Source: Alysiella sp. (GTDB lineage Bacteria; Pseudomonadota; Gammaproteobacteria; Burkholderiales; Neisseriaceae). Taken from it: a stretch of 43,580 nt of DNA. Both the position numbers and the translations under genes were made by a program. The notes below the pieces were generated by a model. The model did no database searches, was not told the DNA's origin, and saw nothing but the letters and a program-made list of their open reading frames with translations. Location: positions 1-43,580 of the forward strand of contig NZ_JAUNEC010000008.1 of assembly GCF_030525755.1 (NCBI RefSeq), written 5' to 3'. Below, one piece after another: positions 16,431 to 24,013 of this stretch. The stretch's first letter is position 1. Every line of letters begins with the position of its first letter.

Positions 16431-16648
16431 TATGTTTAATGGGCGATTTCAACTGTCCACCTGAATCCATACAACTGGCAGCATTACAAGAAAACAGCTA
16501 CCCCCGATTAAGTGAAGGTGTCACTTATCCCAGTTGGCGACCATCACAAAGTTTAGACCACATTTTTGTCAAAGGTAAGCTAATGGACAACAGTACAATA
16601 CTGCAATTCCCATCATCTGACCACTTGCCAGTTGTTCTGGAAATTTGA
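16431..16648 (+). pseudogene. C-terminal fragment of an endonuclease/exonuclease/phosphatase family protein
   Basis: The frame from 16439 encodes about 69 residues. It has the core and C-terminal motifs of the EEP superfamily: GDFN (GDFNCPP), SLDHIFVKG and the terminal SSDHLPVVLEI. The N-terminal two thirds of such nucleases is missing. The fragment begins directly after the FKBP terminator hairpin, with no ribosome site, so it appears to be a remnant left by deletion or by uptake-mediated recombination. Confidence 0.75.
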
Positions 16649-16651
16649 TAG

Positions 16652-16682
16652 AAAAGAAAAGACCACTTTTTCAAGTGGTCTC
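16652..16682 (-). terminator. Terminator of tRNA-Thr
   Basis: AGACCACTT (16660-16668) pairs with AAGTGGTCT (16673-16681). On the minus strand it is followed by TTTTCTTTTC. It lies just downstream of the minus-strand tRNA-Thr. Confidence 0.85.
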
Positions 16683-16690
16683 TTAAAACT

Positions 16691-16766
16691 TGGTGCCGGC
16701 GGCAGGAATCGAACTCGCGACCCCCTGATTACAAGTCAGGTGCTCTACCAACTGAGCTACACCGGC
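16691..16766 (-). tRNA. tRNA-Thr (TGT)
   Basis: A 76-nt cloverleaf on the minus strand. The acceptor stem is GCCGGTG/CGCCGGC, the anticodon arm CTGACTTGTAATCAG gives TGT, the T arm has GAGTTCGATTC, and CCA is encoded. The gene is followed by its own terminator. Confidence 0.96.
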
Positions 16767-16907
16767 AAAGAAGTGCATATTATGCACTTACTGATGTATT
16801 TTGTCAAACATTTGACAACTTAAAAATGCAAAAATAAAGTAAATTATTGAATAATATTTTTTATTTTTATGATTTCAGGCTGCCTGAAATGCAAGTTGTA
16901 TCCACAA

Positions 16908-18314
16908 TTATGGGGTTTGATTGCGCAAATATTGCACCAACAAAGGTACTGGGCGACCTGTTGCCCCTTTTGCCGCACCCGATTTCCATGCTGTGCCAGC
17001 AATGTCCAAATGCGCCCAAGTCATGTTTTCGGCAAAATGCGCCAAGAACGTGCCAGCCGTAATCGTGCCAGCAGGACGACCGCCAATGTTTTGCAAATCG
17101 GCAAAATTGGATTTCAGTTGCTCTTTGTATTCGGGGAACAAGGGCATTTGCCATGCTTTGTCGTTGCTGTCGCGGGCTGCCTGCAACAATGCTTCGGCAA
17201 GTTCTTGATTGTTTGCCATCAAACCGCTTGCCACATGACCCAGCGCAATGATGCACGCGCCCGTTAAAGTTGCCACATCAATCACAGCTTTGGGTTTGAA
17301 ATTTTGTTCCACATAAGTGAGCGCATCGCACAACACCAAACGCCCTTCTGCGTCTGTGTTCAGGTTTTCAATGGTGGTGCCGTTCATGGCTTTAACGATG
17401 TCGCCTGGTTTGGCGGCGGCTGCGTCTGGCATATTTTCGCAAGTGGCAACCACCACCACCAAGTTGATGGGCAGCTTGGCTTTAACCGCCGCGATGAATG
17501 TGCCAATCACGGTTGCTGCACCGCACATATCGTATTTCATCTCGTCCATCGCCTCACCTGGTTTGAGCGAAATGCCGCCACTGTCAAAGGTCAAACCTTT
17601 GCCCACCAACACAATGGGTTCGGCTGATTGGTCTGCTGCGCCAAAGTATTTCAATTCCAATAATTTGGGTTCTTGCACGCTGCCTTTTGCCACGCCCCAA
17701 AAAGAGGGCATATGGGCTTGAATGTAATCTTTGCCCAAAATTTTGGCTTCTGCGCCAAGGGCTTGGGCTTCGGCGGCGGCGGTTTCGGCTAAATAAGTGG
17801 GCGTGCAAACATTGGGGGCGGTGTTGCCCAAGTCTTTGCACAAATTCACGCCTGCCAACAAAGCCTGCGCTTGAATTAAGGCTGCCTGAATTTCATTTTC
17901 GTGCTTTTCATGCACAAATTCAATGGCTTGCAATTTGGCTGGATTGGCTTCTTTTTTGAAACGGTCAAAGCGATAAGTGGCTTCGCCCACTGCCGCCACC
18001 AGCGTTTCCACCACACGGGGGCTGTCCACATGGCAAAATGGTTGAATTTGCACAGACGCGCTTTCTTGTTTTGCCAACCATGCGGCGGCTTCTTTGGCGG
18101 CTTTTTGCAAGGTTTCGGTTTTCAAATCGGCAAAACGCAACACGGCAATGTTTTTCAGGCTGCCTGAAACAATCAAATTGGCACTGGCAAAGCTGTCTTT
18201 TTCGCCCAATTCGCCAAACACGATTTGTGCGTGTTCATCGTTGAGCTGATTCAATTCTGTGCAAACAAACAGTTGTGATTTTTGTGTGGGATTTTTTGAT
18301 AAAGTGAAATTCAT
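16908..18314 (-). CDS. pepA: Leucyl aminopeptidase (M17, PepA)
   Basis: A 468-residue cytosolic aminopeptidase with two metal ions removing N-terminal residues from peptides. The M17 signature NTDAEGRLVL is clear. The metal/catalytic region GKGLTFDSGGISLKP precedes it, with MKYDMCGAA, IDVATLTGAC and the end ATGRPVPLLVQYL. The open frame continues 24 codons upstream, but ATG 18314 is preceded by GGAG and starts the normal protein (MNFTLSK). An uptake sequence near 18155 encodes SGSLKN. In some bacteria PepA also binds DNA at recombination sites, but nothing here addresses that. Confidence 0.96.
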   Translation of the reverse strand: MNFTLSKNPTQKSQLFVCTELNQLNDEHAQIVFGELGEKDSFASANLIVSGSLKNIAVLRFADLKTETLQKAAKEAAAWLAKQESASVQIQPFCHVDSPRVVETLVAAVGEATYRFDRFKKEANPAKLQAIEFVHEKHENEIQAALIQAQALLAGVNLCKDLGNTAPNVCTPTYLAETAAAEAQALGAEAKILGKDYIQAHMPSFWGVAKGSVQEPKLLELKYFGAADQSAEPIVLVGKGLTFDSGGISLKPGEAMDEMKYDMCGAATVIGTFIAAVKAKLPINLVVVVATCENMPDAAAAKPGDIVKAMNGTTIENLNTDAEGRLVLCDALTYVEQNFKPKAVIDVATLTGACIIALGHVASGLMANNQELAEALLQAARDSNDKAWQMPLFPEYKEQLKSNFADLQNIGGRPAGTITAGTFLAHFAENMTWAHLDIAGTAWKSGAAKGATGRPVPLLVQYLRNQTP

Positions 18315-18429
18315 GGAACAACTCCAAAAAGAAAACAGAATGTTTCGGGAAAACTTTATTGTGCCACATATTCGTAGCGCAAACATTCATTTTTCTTGTC
18401 ACTGTGAATAAAATTGTAAAAACAATAAT

Positions 18430-18702
18430 TTAATTAACAAACACTAATTTGGCAGCATAATCATCAGACGCACACCAATAATGTTTTTGCAACACAAATT
18501 TCCAATTTTCATATTTAAATTCAAATATTTGCTCATAATCGCCATTGCGAAAACGGTCAAAATAAAGTTGGCTGCCTGAAAACGCCAACGTTTTTTGTTG
18601 CGGACGGTTTTGCCGTTTGTGAATGTGATGGTTTCATCAAAATCAATGTTCGCCATTCACACGCACGGTTATGCTGCCTGTACCGTTCATATACCAATTC
18701 AT
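18430..18702 (-). pseudogene. Small hypothetical gene broken by two frameshifts
   Basis: Three frames read in succession give protein-like sequence. From ATG 18702 the first is MNWYMNGTGSITVRVNGEH, then stop. A shifted frame continues IDFDETITFTNGKTVRN and KKRWRF. A third frame continues FSGSQLYFDRFRNGDYEQ, IFEFKYENWKFVLQKHYW and CASDDYAAKLVFVN, then stop at 18430. Joined, this is a plausible ~90-residue beta-rich protein. No single frame spans it, so it is most likely a decayed gene, or the sequence has indel errors. The second shift coincides with an uptake-sequence-like word (TTTTCAGGCAGCC). Family not recognised. Confidence 0.5.
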
Positions 18703-18937
18703 TTTCTAACCTGCCTGCATTCCTAATATAATATTGATTTTAATGAATATTTTTGATATTGATTAACATGATTTTGGACATAAAATTCAGGCAGCCTGAA
18801 AAAACATCTCCACGCTGCCTGAAAAATCATGAACTGAAAAGATTACAATTTTTAGAAAATAGAGTTTATCATCAAATTTCAGGCAGCCATTTGGCTGCCT
18901 GAAAGCAATCTATGATACCCCAAAAATCAAGAATTAC
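18703..18937. other. Intergenic region with several uptake sequences
   Basis: No gene is seen. There is an uptake sequence at 18787-18800, a partial one near 18822, and a perfect inverted pair TTTCAGGCAGCC/GGCTGCCTGAAA at 18877-18904 with a 4-nt loop. The pair probably terminates rnpB, which runs toward it on the minus strand. Confidence 0.6.
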
Positions 18938-19290
18938 AGGCAAAACGATAAGCCGGGTTCTGTCGTGGACAGTCATTCATCTAGACCACCCGTTACCAAG
19001 TGGTTCAAGCAACCTACCCGAACACTCGGCGAGCAGCGTCAATGTGTTCTGTTTGGTCTTGCTACAAATGGGGTTTGACCTGCTGCAACTTGTTACCAAG
19101 CGCACGGTGCGCTCTTACCACACCTTTTCACCCTTACCTGTTCTGCCTTTTCAGGCAGTCATCGGCGGTTTGGCTTTCTGTTTCACTTTCCGTCGCGTTA
19201 CCGCGCCCAGCCGTTAGCTGGCATCTTGCTCTGTGTAGCCCGGACTTTCCTCCCCGTGTTGCCACGCGGCGACTGTCTGTCTTACCTGCA
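18938..19290 (-). ncRNA. rnpB: RNase P RNA (class A)
   Basis: The catalytic RNA of RNase P, which matures tRNA 5' ends. On the minus strand it contains the conserved CR-I region GAGGAAAGTCCGGGC near the 5' end, GGTAAGGGTGAAAAGGTG, the CAAACCCCATTTG segment and the 3' conserved region ending AACCCGGCTTATCG. About 350 nt, so a normal bacterial type A molecule; exact ends are approximate. A -10 hexamer TATAAT (19297-19302, minus strand) is 7-8 bp before the 5' end. A helix within it, CTGCCTGAAAAGGCAG (near 19140-19155), contains a near-uptake sequence. Confidence 0.95.
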
Positions 19291-19320
19291 ATAATAATTA
19301 TACACCAATCGCTGAAACGA

Positions 19321-19361
19321 CAGATAAAAACAAAACCAGCCGTTTTACTTAACGGCTGGTT
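19321..19361 (-). terminator. Terminator of tRNA-Pro(GGG)
   Basis: AACCAGCCGTT (19334-19344) pairs with AACGGCTGGTT (19351-19361). On the minus strand it is followed by TTGTTTTTATC. It separates tRNA-Pro from rnpB. Confidence 0.88.
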
Positions 19362-19370
19362 GGAATATTG

Positions 19371-19447
19371 TGGTCGGAGTGAAAGGATTCGAACCTTCGA
19401 CCCCTTGCACCCCATGCAAGTGCGCTACCAGGCTGCGCCACACTCCG
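19371..19447 (-). tRNA. tRNA-Pro (GGG)
   Basis: A 77-nt cloverleaf on the minus strand. The acceptor stem is CGGAGTG/CACTCCG, the anticodon arm CTTGC-ATGGGGT-GCAAG gives GGG, the T arm has GGTTCGAATCC, and CCA is encoded. It lies directly downstream of the MerR-like/ihfA genes on the same strand. Confidence 0.95.
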
Positions 19448-19470
19448 ACATGAAAAAGTGGATTATATGT

Positions 19471-19794
19471 TTATTCACTGCTTTGAGCAAGATTTTTTTC
19501 AATGTCTGCCAACATATTTTCCAATGCCAATCGCATTTCATCAGCACTAATTACCGGCATACCGTCTGCATCTAAAGCATCTTTGGCAAAATAGTCACTG
19601 ATGCTGTGTCGCAACTGGCGCAATTTGATGACATCTAAACGCGTAAGTGTATTGGCACCTTTTCCTAAAATCATGCCTTCTTGCTGCTGCCATTCGGTAA
19701 TTTGTGCCACATCTAAACCTGCTAAATTACCTGCTTCGGCAAGTGTAAAATAACGCTTGGCAGGTATGACTGGCAAATCAGCGTTGCTTATCAT
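19471..19794 (-). CDS. MerR-like helix-turn-helix protein
   Basis: A 107-residue small protein with an N-terminal MerR-type winged-helix start (RYFTLAEAGNLAGLDVAQITEWQQQ) and an acidic helical C-terminus. No metal-binding cysteines are present, so no known effector can be assigned. It overlaps the end of ihfA by 17 nt, which implies translational coupling. A MerR-like gene after ihfA is common in betaproteobacteria as I recall. The role is unknown; it is probably a DNA-binding accessory or regulator. Confidence 0.8.
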   Translation of the reverse strand: MISNADLPVIPAKRYFTLAEAGNLAGLDVAQITEWQQQEGMILGKGANTLTRLDVIKLRQLRHSISDYFAKDALDADGMPVISADEMRLALENMLADIEKNLAQSSE

Positions 19795-20080
19795 AATAAT
19801 GCTCTACCATGCCTTTGAGTTTTTGGCTGGCGTGGAACGTTACCACTCGGCGGGCAGTAATGGGGACTTCTTCTCCTGTTTTTGGGTTACGTCCGGGACG
19901 CTGTGGCTTATCGCGCAACTGGAAGTTACCAAAACCTGAAATTTTGATTTCTTCGCCACGTTCCAATGTGGTGCGAATTTCTTCAAAGAACAGTTCCACG
20001 ATTTCTTTTGCTTCGTTTTTGCTGATGCTGCTGACTTTTTCAACCAAAATATCAGCCAATTCTGCTTTAGTTAGGGTCAT
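19778..20080 (-). CDS. ihfA: Integration host factor alpha subunit
   Basis: A 100-residue DNA-bending protein of the HU/IHF family, which pairs with IHF-beta. The beta-arm signature GFGNFQLRDKPQRPGRNPKTGE is typical of IHF-alpha, with the conserved proline that intercalates into DNA. The N-terminus is MTLTKAELADILVEK. AGAGGT precedes the ATG. In many bacteria ihfA follows pheT, but here its upstream neighbour is an unrelated membrane protein and it heads a two-gene unit with the MerR-like gene. Confidence 0.96.
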   Translation of the reverse strand: MTLTKAELADILVEKVSSISKNEAKEIVELFFEEIRTTLERGEEIKISGFGNFQLRDKPQRPGRNPKTGEEVPITARRVVTFHASQKLKGMVEHYYDKQR

Positions 20081-20214
20081 TTATTTTACCTCTGTTTTGG
20101 TTAGGCGCGGATTATCGCTAATTGTTGTTTTAAAATCAAGCGAATATTTAAGAAAAAATGTGATTTTGTGTTATTTCGGTGGCTTAGGCTGCCTGAAAAG
20201 GGGTTTTATGTCAT

Positions 20215-20865
20215 TTAATGCCGTTTTGGTAAGGTAATATTGGGTAAATTCCATTGGCGGTAAATGGCAAGCATTCTGATGACAAAAATGAGCAAAATGG
20301 TGGTAATACTGCGAAACCATGCGCTGATGTCAGTATGCGAGAGCAATAAATAATAGGTGCTGCCAATAATGGAAGCGGTAATGTAAATTTCTTTTTGTAA
20401 AACTAAAGGAATTTGGCGACAAACGATGTCGCGCAAGACACCACCAATAACGGCCGTAAACACGCCCATGAGTATGACAATCGGTGCACCCATATTGCGT
20501 GCCAACGCCGCCTCTATACCAATGACAGTAAATGCTGCCAAACCCAATGCATCAAACCAACGCATGGCTCTGTCCAATTTTTCAATATAATGATAAAAAA
20601 TTTGTACCAAAAATGACACAATACAGATGGTATAAAGATAGTTATGGTCATGCAACCAAAAAATTGGATGGCGATTGAGCAACACATCGCGTAAAGTCCC
20701 ACCACCTACGCTGCCAATAAAGGAAATCATGAGTGCGCCAAAAGCATCAAACTGCAGTCGCTTGGCTAAAACACTAGCAGCTACAGTACAAGCGATGATG
20801 CCAACCATGTCCAGCGTGTAAACAATGCTGTCTGCGGTTGGCAAGGTGGTATGAAAATCAGACAT
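20215..20865 (-). CDS. TRIC-family (UPF0126) membrane protein
   Basis: A 216-residue inner-membrane protein with about seven hydrophobic helices and an internal two-fold repeat. Each half carries a glycine-rich bend followed by arginine (FIGSVGGGTLRDVLL and VIGGVLRDIVCRQIP), the hallmark of bacterial TRIC/YicG proteins. Some relatives conduct cations and others transport glycine; the substrate here is unknown. The frame opens at a TTG (20877), but ATG 20865 is preferred. No clear ribosome site is visible. Confidence 0.88.
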   Translation of the reverse strand: MSDFHTTLPTADSIVYTLDMVGIIACTVAASVLAKRLQFDAFGALMISFIGSVGGGTLRDVLLNRHPIFWLHDHNYLYTICIVSFLVQIFYHYIEKLDRAMRWFDALGLAAFTVIGIEAALARNMGAPIVILMGVFTAVIGGVLRDIVCRQIPLVLQKEIYITASIIGSTYYLLLSHTDISAWFRSITTILLIFVIRMLAIYRQWNLPNITLPKRH

Positions 20866-20880
20866 TTTTGTACCCAATGT

Positions 20881-20916
20881 TTTTCAGGCAGCCTATATTT
20901 CATAGCTGCCTGAAAA
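20881..20916. terminator. Uptake-sequence pair between secB and the TRIC gene
   Basis: TTTTCAGGCAGC (20881-20892) pairs with GCTGCCTGAAAA (20905-20916), 12-nt loop. It probably terminates secB-direction transcription before the TRIC gene. Confidence 0.6.
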
Positions 20917-20975
20917 TGGTTACTTTTGTTTCAAAGCTGAAACAAAGGTTAATCATGCTTTTGTTTGTTAGCAAT

Positions 20976-21428
20976 TTATTGAACGGCTTGTTCCTGTGCT
21001 TGGTTGTACATGGCTTCAAAATTGATGGGAGCCAACAATACAGGTGGGAAACCTGCACGAGTTACAGTTGTGGAAACCACCTCACGGGCATATGGGAACA
21101 AAATATTGGGACATGCAACACCCAATAGTAATTTAATGTCATCTTCTGGAATGCCACTCAAACGGAAAATGCCTGCTTGGGATACTTCGTTTAAAAATAC
21201 CACACGATTGTCGCTGAGTTTGGCTGTAACGGTTACGGTTACGCTGCATTCGTAAAAACCTTCTTCAATTTGCTGACCATCGGTACTGATTCGCATATCC
21301 ACTTCCGGCGTTTCTTGTTCCAAGAAGATTTGTGGCGCATGTGGCACTTCCAAAGACAGGTTTTTTACATACAATTTTTCAATACTGAAAATAGGTTGTT
21401 CTTGTACAGTTTGTTCTTGTTCGCTCAT
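20976..21428 (-). CDS. secB: Protein-export chaperone SecB
   Basis: A 150-residue cytosolic tetrameric chaperone that holds precursors unfolded and hands them to SecA. Family features are YVKNLSLEVPHAPQIF near residues 20-35, the beta strands ECSVTVTVTAKL and the C-terminal LLLGVACPNILFPYAREVVS followed by GFPPVLLAPINF. The N-terminus is acidic and glutamine-rich. Length is normal. It is followed on the same strand by the TRIC gene and preceded by grxC, the order often seen near secB. Confidence 0.97.
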   Translation of the reverse strand: MSEQEQTVQEQPIFSIEKLYVKNLSLEVPHAPQIFLEQETPEVDMRISTDGQQIEEGFYECSVTVTVTAKLSDNRVVFLNEVSQAGIFRLSGIPEDDIKLLLGVACPNILFPYAREVVSTTVTRAGFPPVLLAPINFEAMYNQAQEQAVQ

Positions 21429-21498
21429 GAGATTTACTTTCTTTCAAAGTTCAATAAAAGCTGCCTGAAAATAAAATCCGCAGGCAGAACGAAAAAAT

Positions 21499-21765
21499 TT
21501 AAATTGTTTCAGTTTGCAGTAAAGGCATCAATTCGCCTTTTTGATGTAAGGCGTACATATCGGTAAAGCCACCAACGTGTGTTTTGCCAATAAAAATTTG
21601 CGGTACACTGCGCTGACCACTTAATTGTTGCATTTGTGCATAAACATCTGGGGCACTGTCCACACGAATTTCTTTGATTTCATGCACGCCAAGTTGTTTG
21701 AGAAATTGTTTTGCCATTGTGCAATAAGGACAATAAGGTCCTGTATACATCGTAACTTGGTTCAT
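21499..21765 (-). CDS. grxC: Glutaredoxin 3
   Basis: An 88-residue thiol-disulfide oxidoreductase. The redox site is Cys12-Pro-Tyr-Cys15 (YCPYC), the cis-proline segment SVPQIFIG binds glutathione, and the GGFTDMYAL end closes the fold. It reduces protein and glutathione disulfides. It is 70 bp upstream of secB on the same strand, the grxC-secB order known in many proteobacteria. The ribosome site is weak (AAAGA). Confidence 0.95.
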   Translation of the reverse strand: MNQVTMYTGPYCPYCTMAKQFLKQLGVHEIKEIRVDSAPDVYAQMQQLSGQRSVPQIFIGKTHVGGFTDMYALHQKGELMPLLQTETI

Positions 21766-21843
21766 TCTTTGATGATGATAATTGATTAGAATGTGCTGTT
21801 TTATCTGTTTTTTATTATTTTGTCAAATTTATGATGAATTCAA

Positions 21844-21938
21844 TTTAAACCAGTACAGCGTTGCCAACGCCCTTATATACGATTTGGTACACTGCGGACA
21901 TTGTCGCCTTGTACTGCTTTTTCACTTTCACGACTATA
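21844..21938 (+). repeat. Correia-like element, copy 2
   Basis: The best core match to Neisseria Correia elements: CAGTACAGCGTTGCCAACGC, then GGTACACTGCGGACATTGTC, then GCCTTGTACTG. The right end has TTTTTCACTTTCACGACTATA. The left end lacks the long TGAAAAA arm. It lies between the grxC start and the rmpM terminator. Confidence 0.7.
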
Positions 21939-21970
21939 TCGATATATTGATGCAAAATACTTATTTATTT

Positions 21971-22010
21971 AAAAAAACCAGATTTGAACATATCAAATCT
22001 GGTTTTTTTT
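21971..22010. terminator. Terminator of rmpM
   Basis: AAAAAAACCAGATTTGA (21971-21987) pairs with TCAAATCTGGTTTTTTT (21993-22009) around a short loop. The A/T tracts make it functional in both directions. It is the end of the minus-strand rmpM transcript. Confidence 0.9.
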
Positions 22011-22041
22011 GATTAAACCCAAATAAAATTTAGGGGAAATA

Positions 22042-22704
22042 TCAGTTCACGCGTTGTTGAACTTCGCGAGTAATCAATTTCTGAATTTGAATATCTACGC
22101 GACGATCAGGTTCAATACAAGCGATTTGAGCTGCACGTTTTTTAGCACGAGGCAATTTTGCAACATCTGCTCGGCAAGATTCAGTCATGCGTGCTTGTGT
22201 TTCGCCCAAGCCCACAGTAGATACTTTGTGTGCTGGCACACCTTGACCAATCAGGTATTGTGCAACAGCATTAGCACGACGCTCTGACAGCGCTTGGTTA
22301 TAGGCTTCGCTACCCATGAAGTCGGTATGACCTTCCACACGAACGGCTTCAACTTCTGCTCCAGCCAATTCAGCTACCACACCATTCAGTTTTTCAATGG
22401 CTTCTGGACGCAAAGTTTCTTTATCAAAGCCAAACAAGAAATCAGAACTCAATGTTTTCTTGTCACTAACGCGAACGGTTTCATATTGTGGTTGTACAGC
22501 TTGTTCTGCTTGTTTATCACCACATTCAACCAAACCGTTGGCTTCTTTGTTCAAGAATGCGTTTTGCCAACATTCACCATAGTTATTGCGAACTACTTCA
22601 CCTGAACCTTGGCTAATAGTGTAACCAGGTTTGTCATGAGCCATTGCACCAGCAGAAGCCAACAGGGCGGCAATCAGTGCGCTTACTTTCAGTTGTTTAG
22701 TCAT
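22042..22704 (-). CDS. rmpM: OmpA-family outer-membrane protein RmpM
   Basis: A 220-residue periplasmic/outer-membrane protein. The signal peptide is MTKQLKVSALIAALLASAGAMA, with cleavage after residue 22. It is followed by a short N-terminal segment with VRNNYGECW and a cysteine pair. The C-terminal OmpA peptidoglycan-binding domain has VRVEGHTDFMGS, NQALSERRANAVAQYL and CIEPDRRVDIQI. RmpM/class 4 protein of Neisseria stabilises porins and anchors them to the cell wall. GAGGGA precedes the ATG. A strong promoter is visible upstream. Confidence 0.94.
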   Translation of the reverse strand: MTKQLKVSALIAALLASAGAMAHDKPGYTISQGSGEVVRNNYGECWQNAFLNKEANGLVECGDKQAEQAVQPQYETVRVSDKKTLSSDFLFGFDKETLRPEAIEKLNGVVAELAGAEVEAVRVEGHTDFMGSEAYNQALSERRANAVAQYLIGQGVPAHKVSTVGLGETQARMTESCRADVAKLPRAKKRAAQIACIEPDRRVDIQIQKLITREVQQRVN

Positions 22705-22819
22705 TTATTGTTCCCTCATCAAGAAAATGATTTATTGGCGGATTGTGTGTCCCACCATGCGTGAGATTCAGGCAGCTTATCGGCAAAGCGCGGGGCAAAC
22801 CTAAATTTAACAGTTTCTC

Positions 22820-22849
22820 ACTATAAATAAATTGTGTCCCTACTGTCAA
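22820..22849 (-). promoter_or_regulatory. rmpM promoter
   Basis: On the minus strand, TTGACA (22844-22849) is a perfect -35 and TATAGT (22820-22825) a near-perfect -10, 18 bp apart. The start point is expected near 22812, giving a ~108-nt 5' leader. The -35 sits in one arm of the inverted repeat at 22844-22886. Confidence 0.8.
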
Positions 22850-22886
22850 TAGACAGCCCAACAAGCGCGCGTACTGTCTATTGACA
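22844..22886. repeat. 13-bp inverted repeat at rmpM promoter
   Basis: TGTCAATAGACAG (22844-22856) and CTGTCTATTGACA (22874-22886) are perfect inverted copies with a 17-nt spacer rich in GCGC. The left arm contains the minus-strand -35 TTGACA. Operator or hairpin; function unknown. Confidence 0.85.
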
Positions 22887-23047
22887 TCATGCCCAAGTTG
22901 TTGTTCTTTGTCATGTATTTTTACGTCCAAACAAGCAAATACCCTAAATTGAGTTGCAGAAAAACAACAGTTTATTACCGCTGGCATTTTTGCTTTCTGT
23001 CGCTTGCTGTGTTAAATTAGCCACACTTTGAATTTAAATAAATCATC

Positions 23048-24001
23048 ATGAAATTACAGCAGTTGCGCTATGCGGTGGAGGTTTACCGCCGTAATTTAAA
23101 CGTCTCTGAAGCGGCTGATGCTTTGTTTACTTCTCAACCTGGTGTTTCCAAGCAAATCCGTATGTTGGAAGAAGAATTGGGTGTACCCATTTTTATTCGC
23201 AGTGGCAAGCGGATTGTGGCGGTAACGCAGGCTGGGGAAGCGGTTTTGGAAACAGCGGCACAAATTTTGCGTGATGTGCAGAAAATCAAAAACATGGGCA
23301 GCGAGTTTGCGGGAACGCAAGATGGTTTTTTAACGGTTGCCAGCACACATTCTTTTGCGCGTTACAGGCTGCCTGAAACGGTGGCTTTTTTTCAGGCAGC
23401 CTATCCCGATGTGATACTCAACATTAAATTGGGTTCATCTACGGAGATTACTGAGATGGTGTGCAATGGCGAAGCAGATTTAGCTGTGGGACAGGATTTG
23501 CCTGATGACAAGCAGGTATTGCGCCGTTTACCCTGTGGTGCGTGGCACTATGCTTTATTGATGCAACCAAACCACGCTTTAACAGGTTTAACTTCGCCTC
23601 AAGATTTGCGTTTGCAAGACATCGCGGATTTGCCTTTATTGGCAGACAGTACGGTTTTTCAGGCAGGCACAGCAGCTGCGCGAGCTTTTACCAAAGCAAA
23701 TTTGCCAATACCGCATCTGACATTTGCATCTACTGATGCGGAATTACTGAAAGATTATGTACGTTTGGGCTTGGGTGTGGCTTTGTTGGACTCGGTGGCA
23801 ACGCAAACACATTGTGATTCATTGCAAATTTTGGACGTGCGACATTTGTTTGAAGCCTCACATTGCCATATTGCTTTGCGTACCGATACCTTGATGCGTG
23901 CTTGTCTGACTGGTTTCATTGGGCATTTGGCTCCTGATTTAACACCGCAAAGGGTAGAGCAGTTATTGTATGCGCCTGTGGCTGATGATTTTTCCATTTA
24001 G
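23048..24001 (+). CDS. cysB: LysR-family regulator, CysB type
   Basis: A 317-residue LysR regulator. The N-terminal winged helix-turn-helix MKLQQLRYAVEVYRRNLNVSEAADALFTSQPGVSKQIR is the CysB/Cbl form. The co-inducer domain continues with FLTVASTHSFARYRLP, KLGSSTEITEMVCNGEADLAV and YVRLGLGVALLDS. CysB controls sulfur-assimilation genes in response to O-acetylserine. No sulfur genes are nearby. There is no obvious ribosome site. Uptake sequences fall inside near 23366 and 23390. CysB rather than Cbl is the default call. Confidence 0.9.
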   Translation: MKLQQLRYAVEVYRRNLNVSEAADALFTSQPGVSKQIRMLEEELGVPIFIRSGKRIVAVTQAGEAVLETAAQILRDVQKIKNMGSEFAGTQDGFLTVASTHSFARYRLPETVAFFQAAYPDVILNIKLGSSTEITEMVCNGEADLAVGQDLPDDKQVLRRLPCGAWHYALLMQPNHALTGLTSPQDLRLQDIADLPLLADSTVFQAGTAAARAFTKANLPIPHLTFASTDAELLKDYVRLGLGVALLDSVATQTHCDSLQILDVRHLFEASHCHIALRTDTLMRACLTGFIGHLAPDLTPQRVEQLLYAPVADDFSI

Positions 24002-24013
24002 ACAGCAGTTATC

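Larger units (their letters stand above)
22705..23047. other. rmpM-cysB intergenic region
   Basis: It contains the rmpM promoter and a long inverted repeat, but no convincing gene. A 96-codon frame on the minus strand (22697-22987) overlaps the promoter and is rejected. A partial uptake sequence is near 22768. Confidence 0.5.

Noticed and set aside
18444..18656. 70-codon minus-strand frame as an intact gene
   Set aside because: Its first half is convincing but after the uptake-like word the better protein sequence lies in another frame, so it is treated as part of a frameshifted gene.
22697..22987. 96-codon minus-strand frame overlapping the rmpM start
   Set aside because: It covers the strong rmpM promoter and the inverted repeat and shows no domain or ribosome site.
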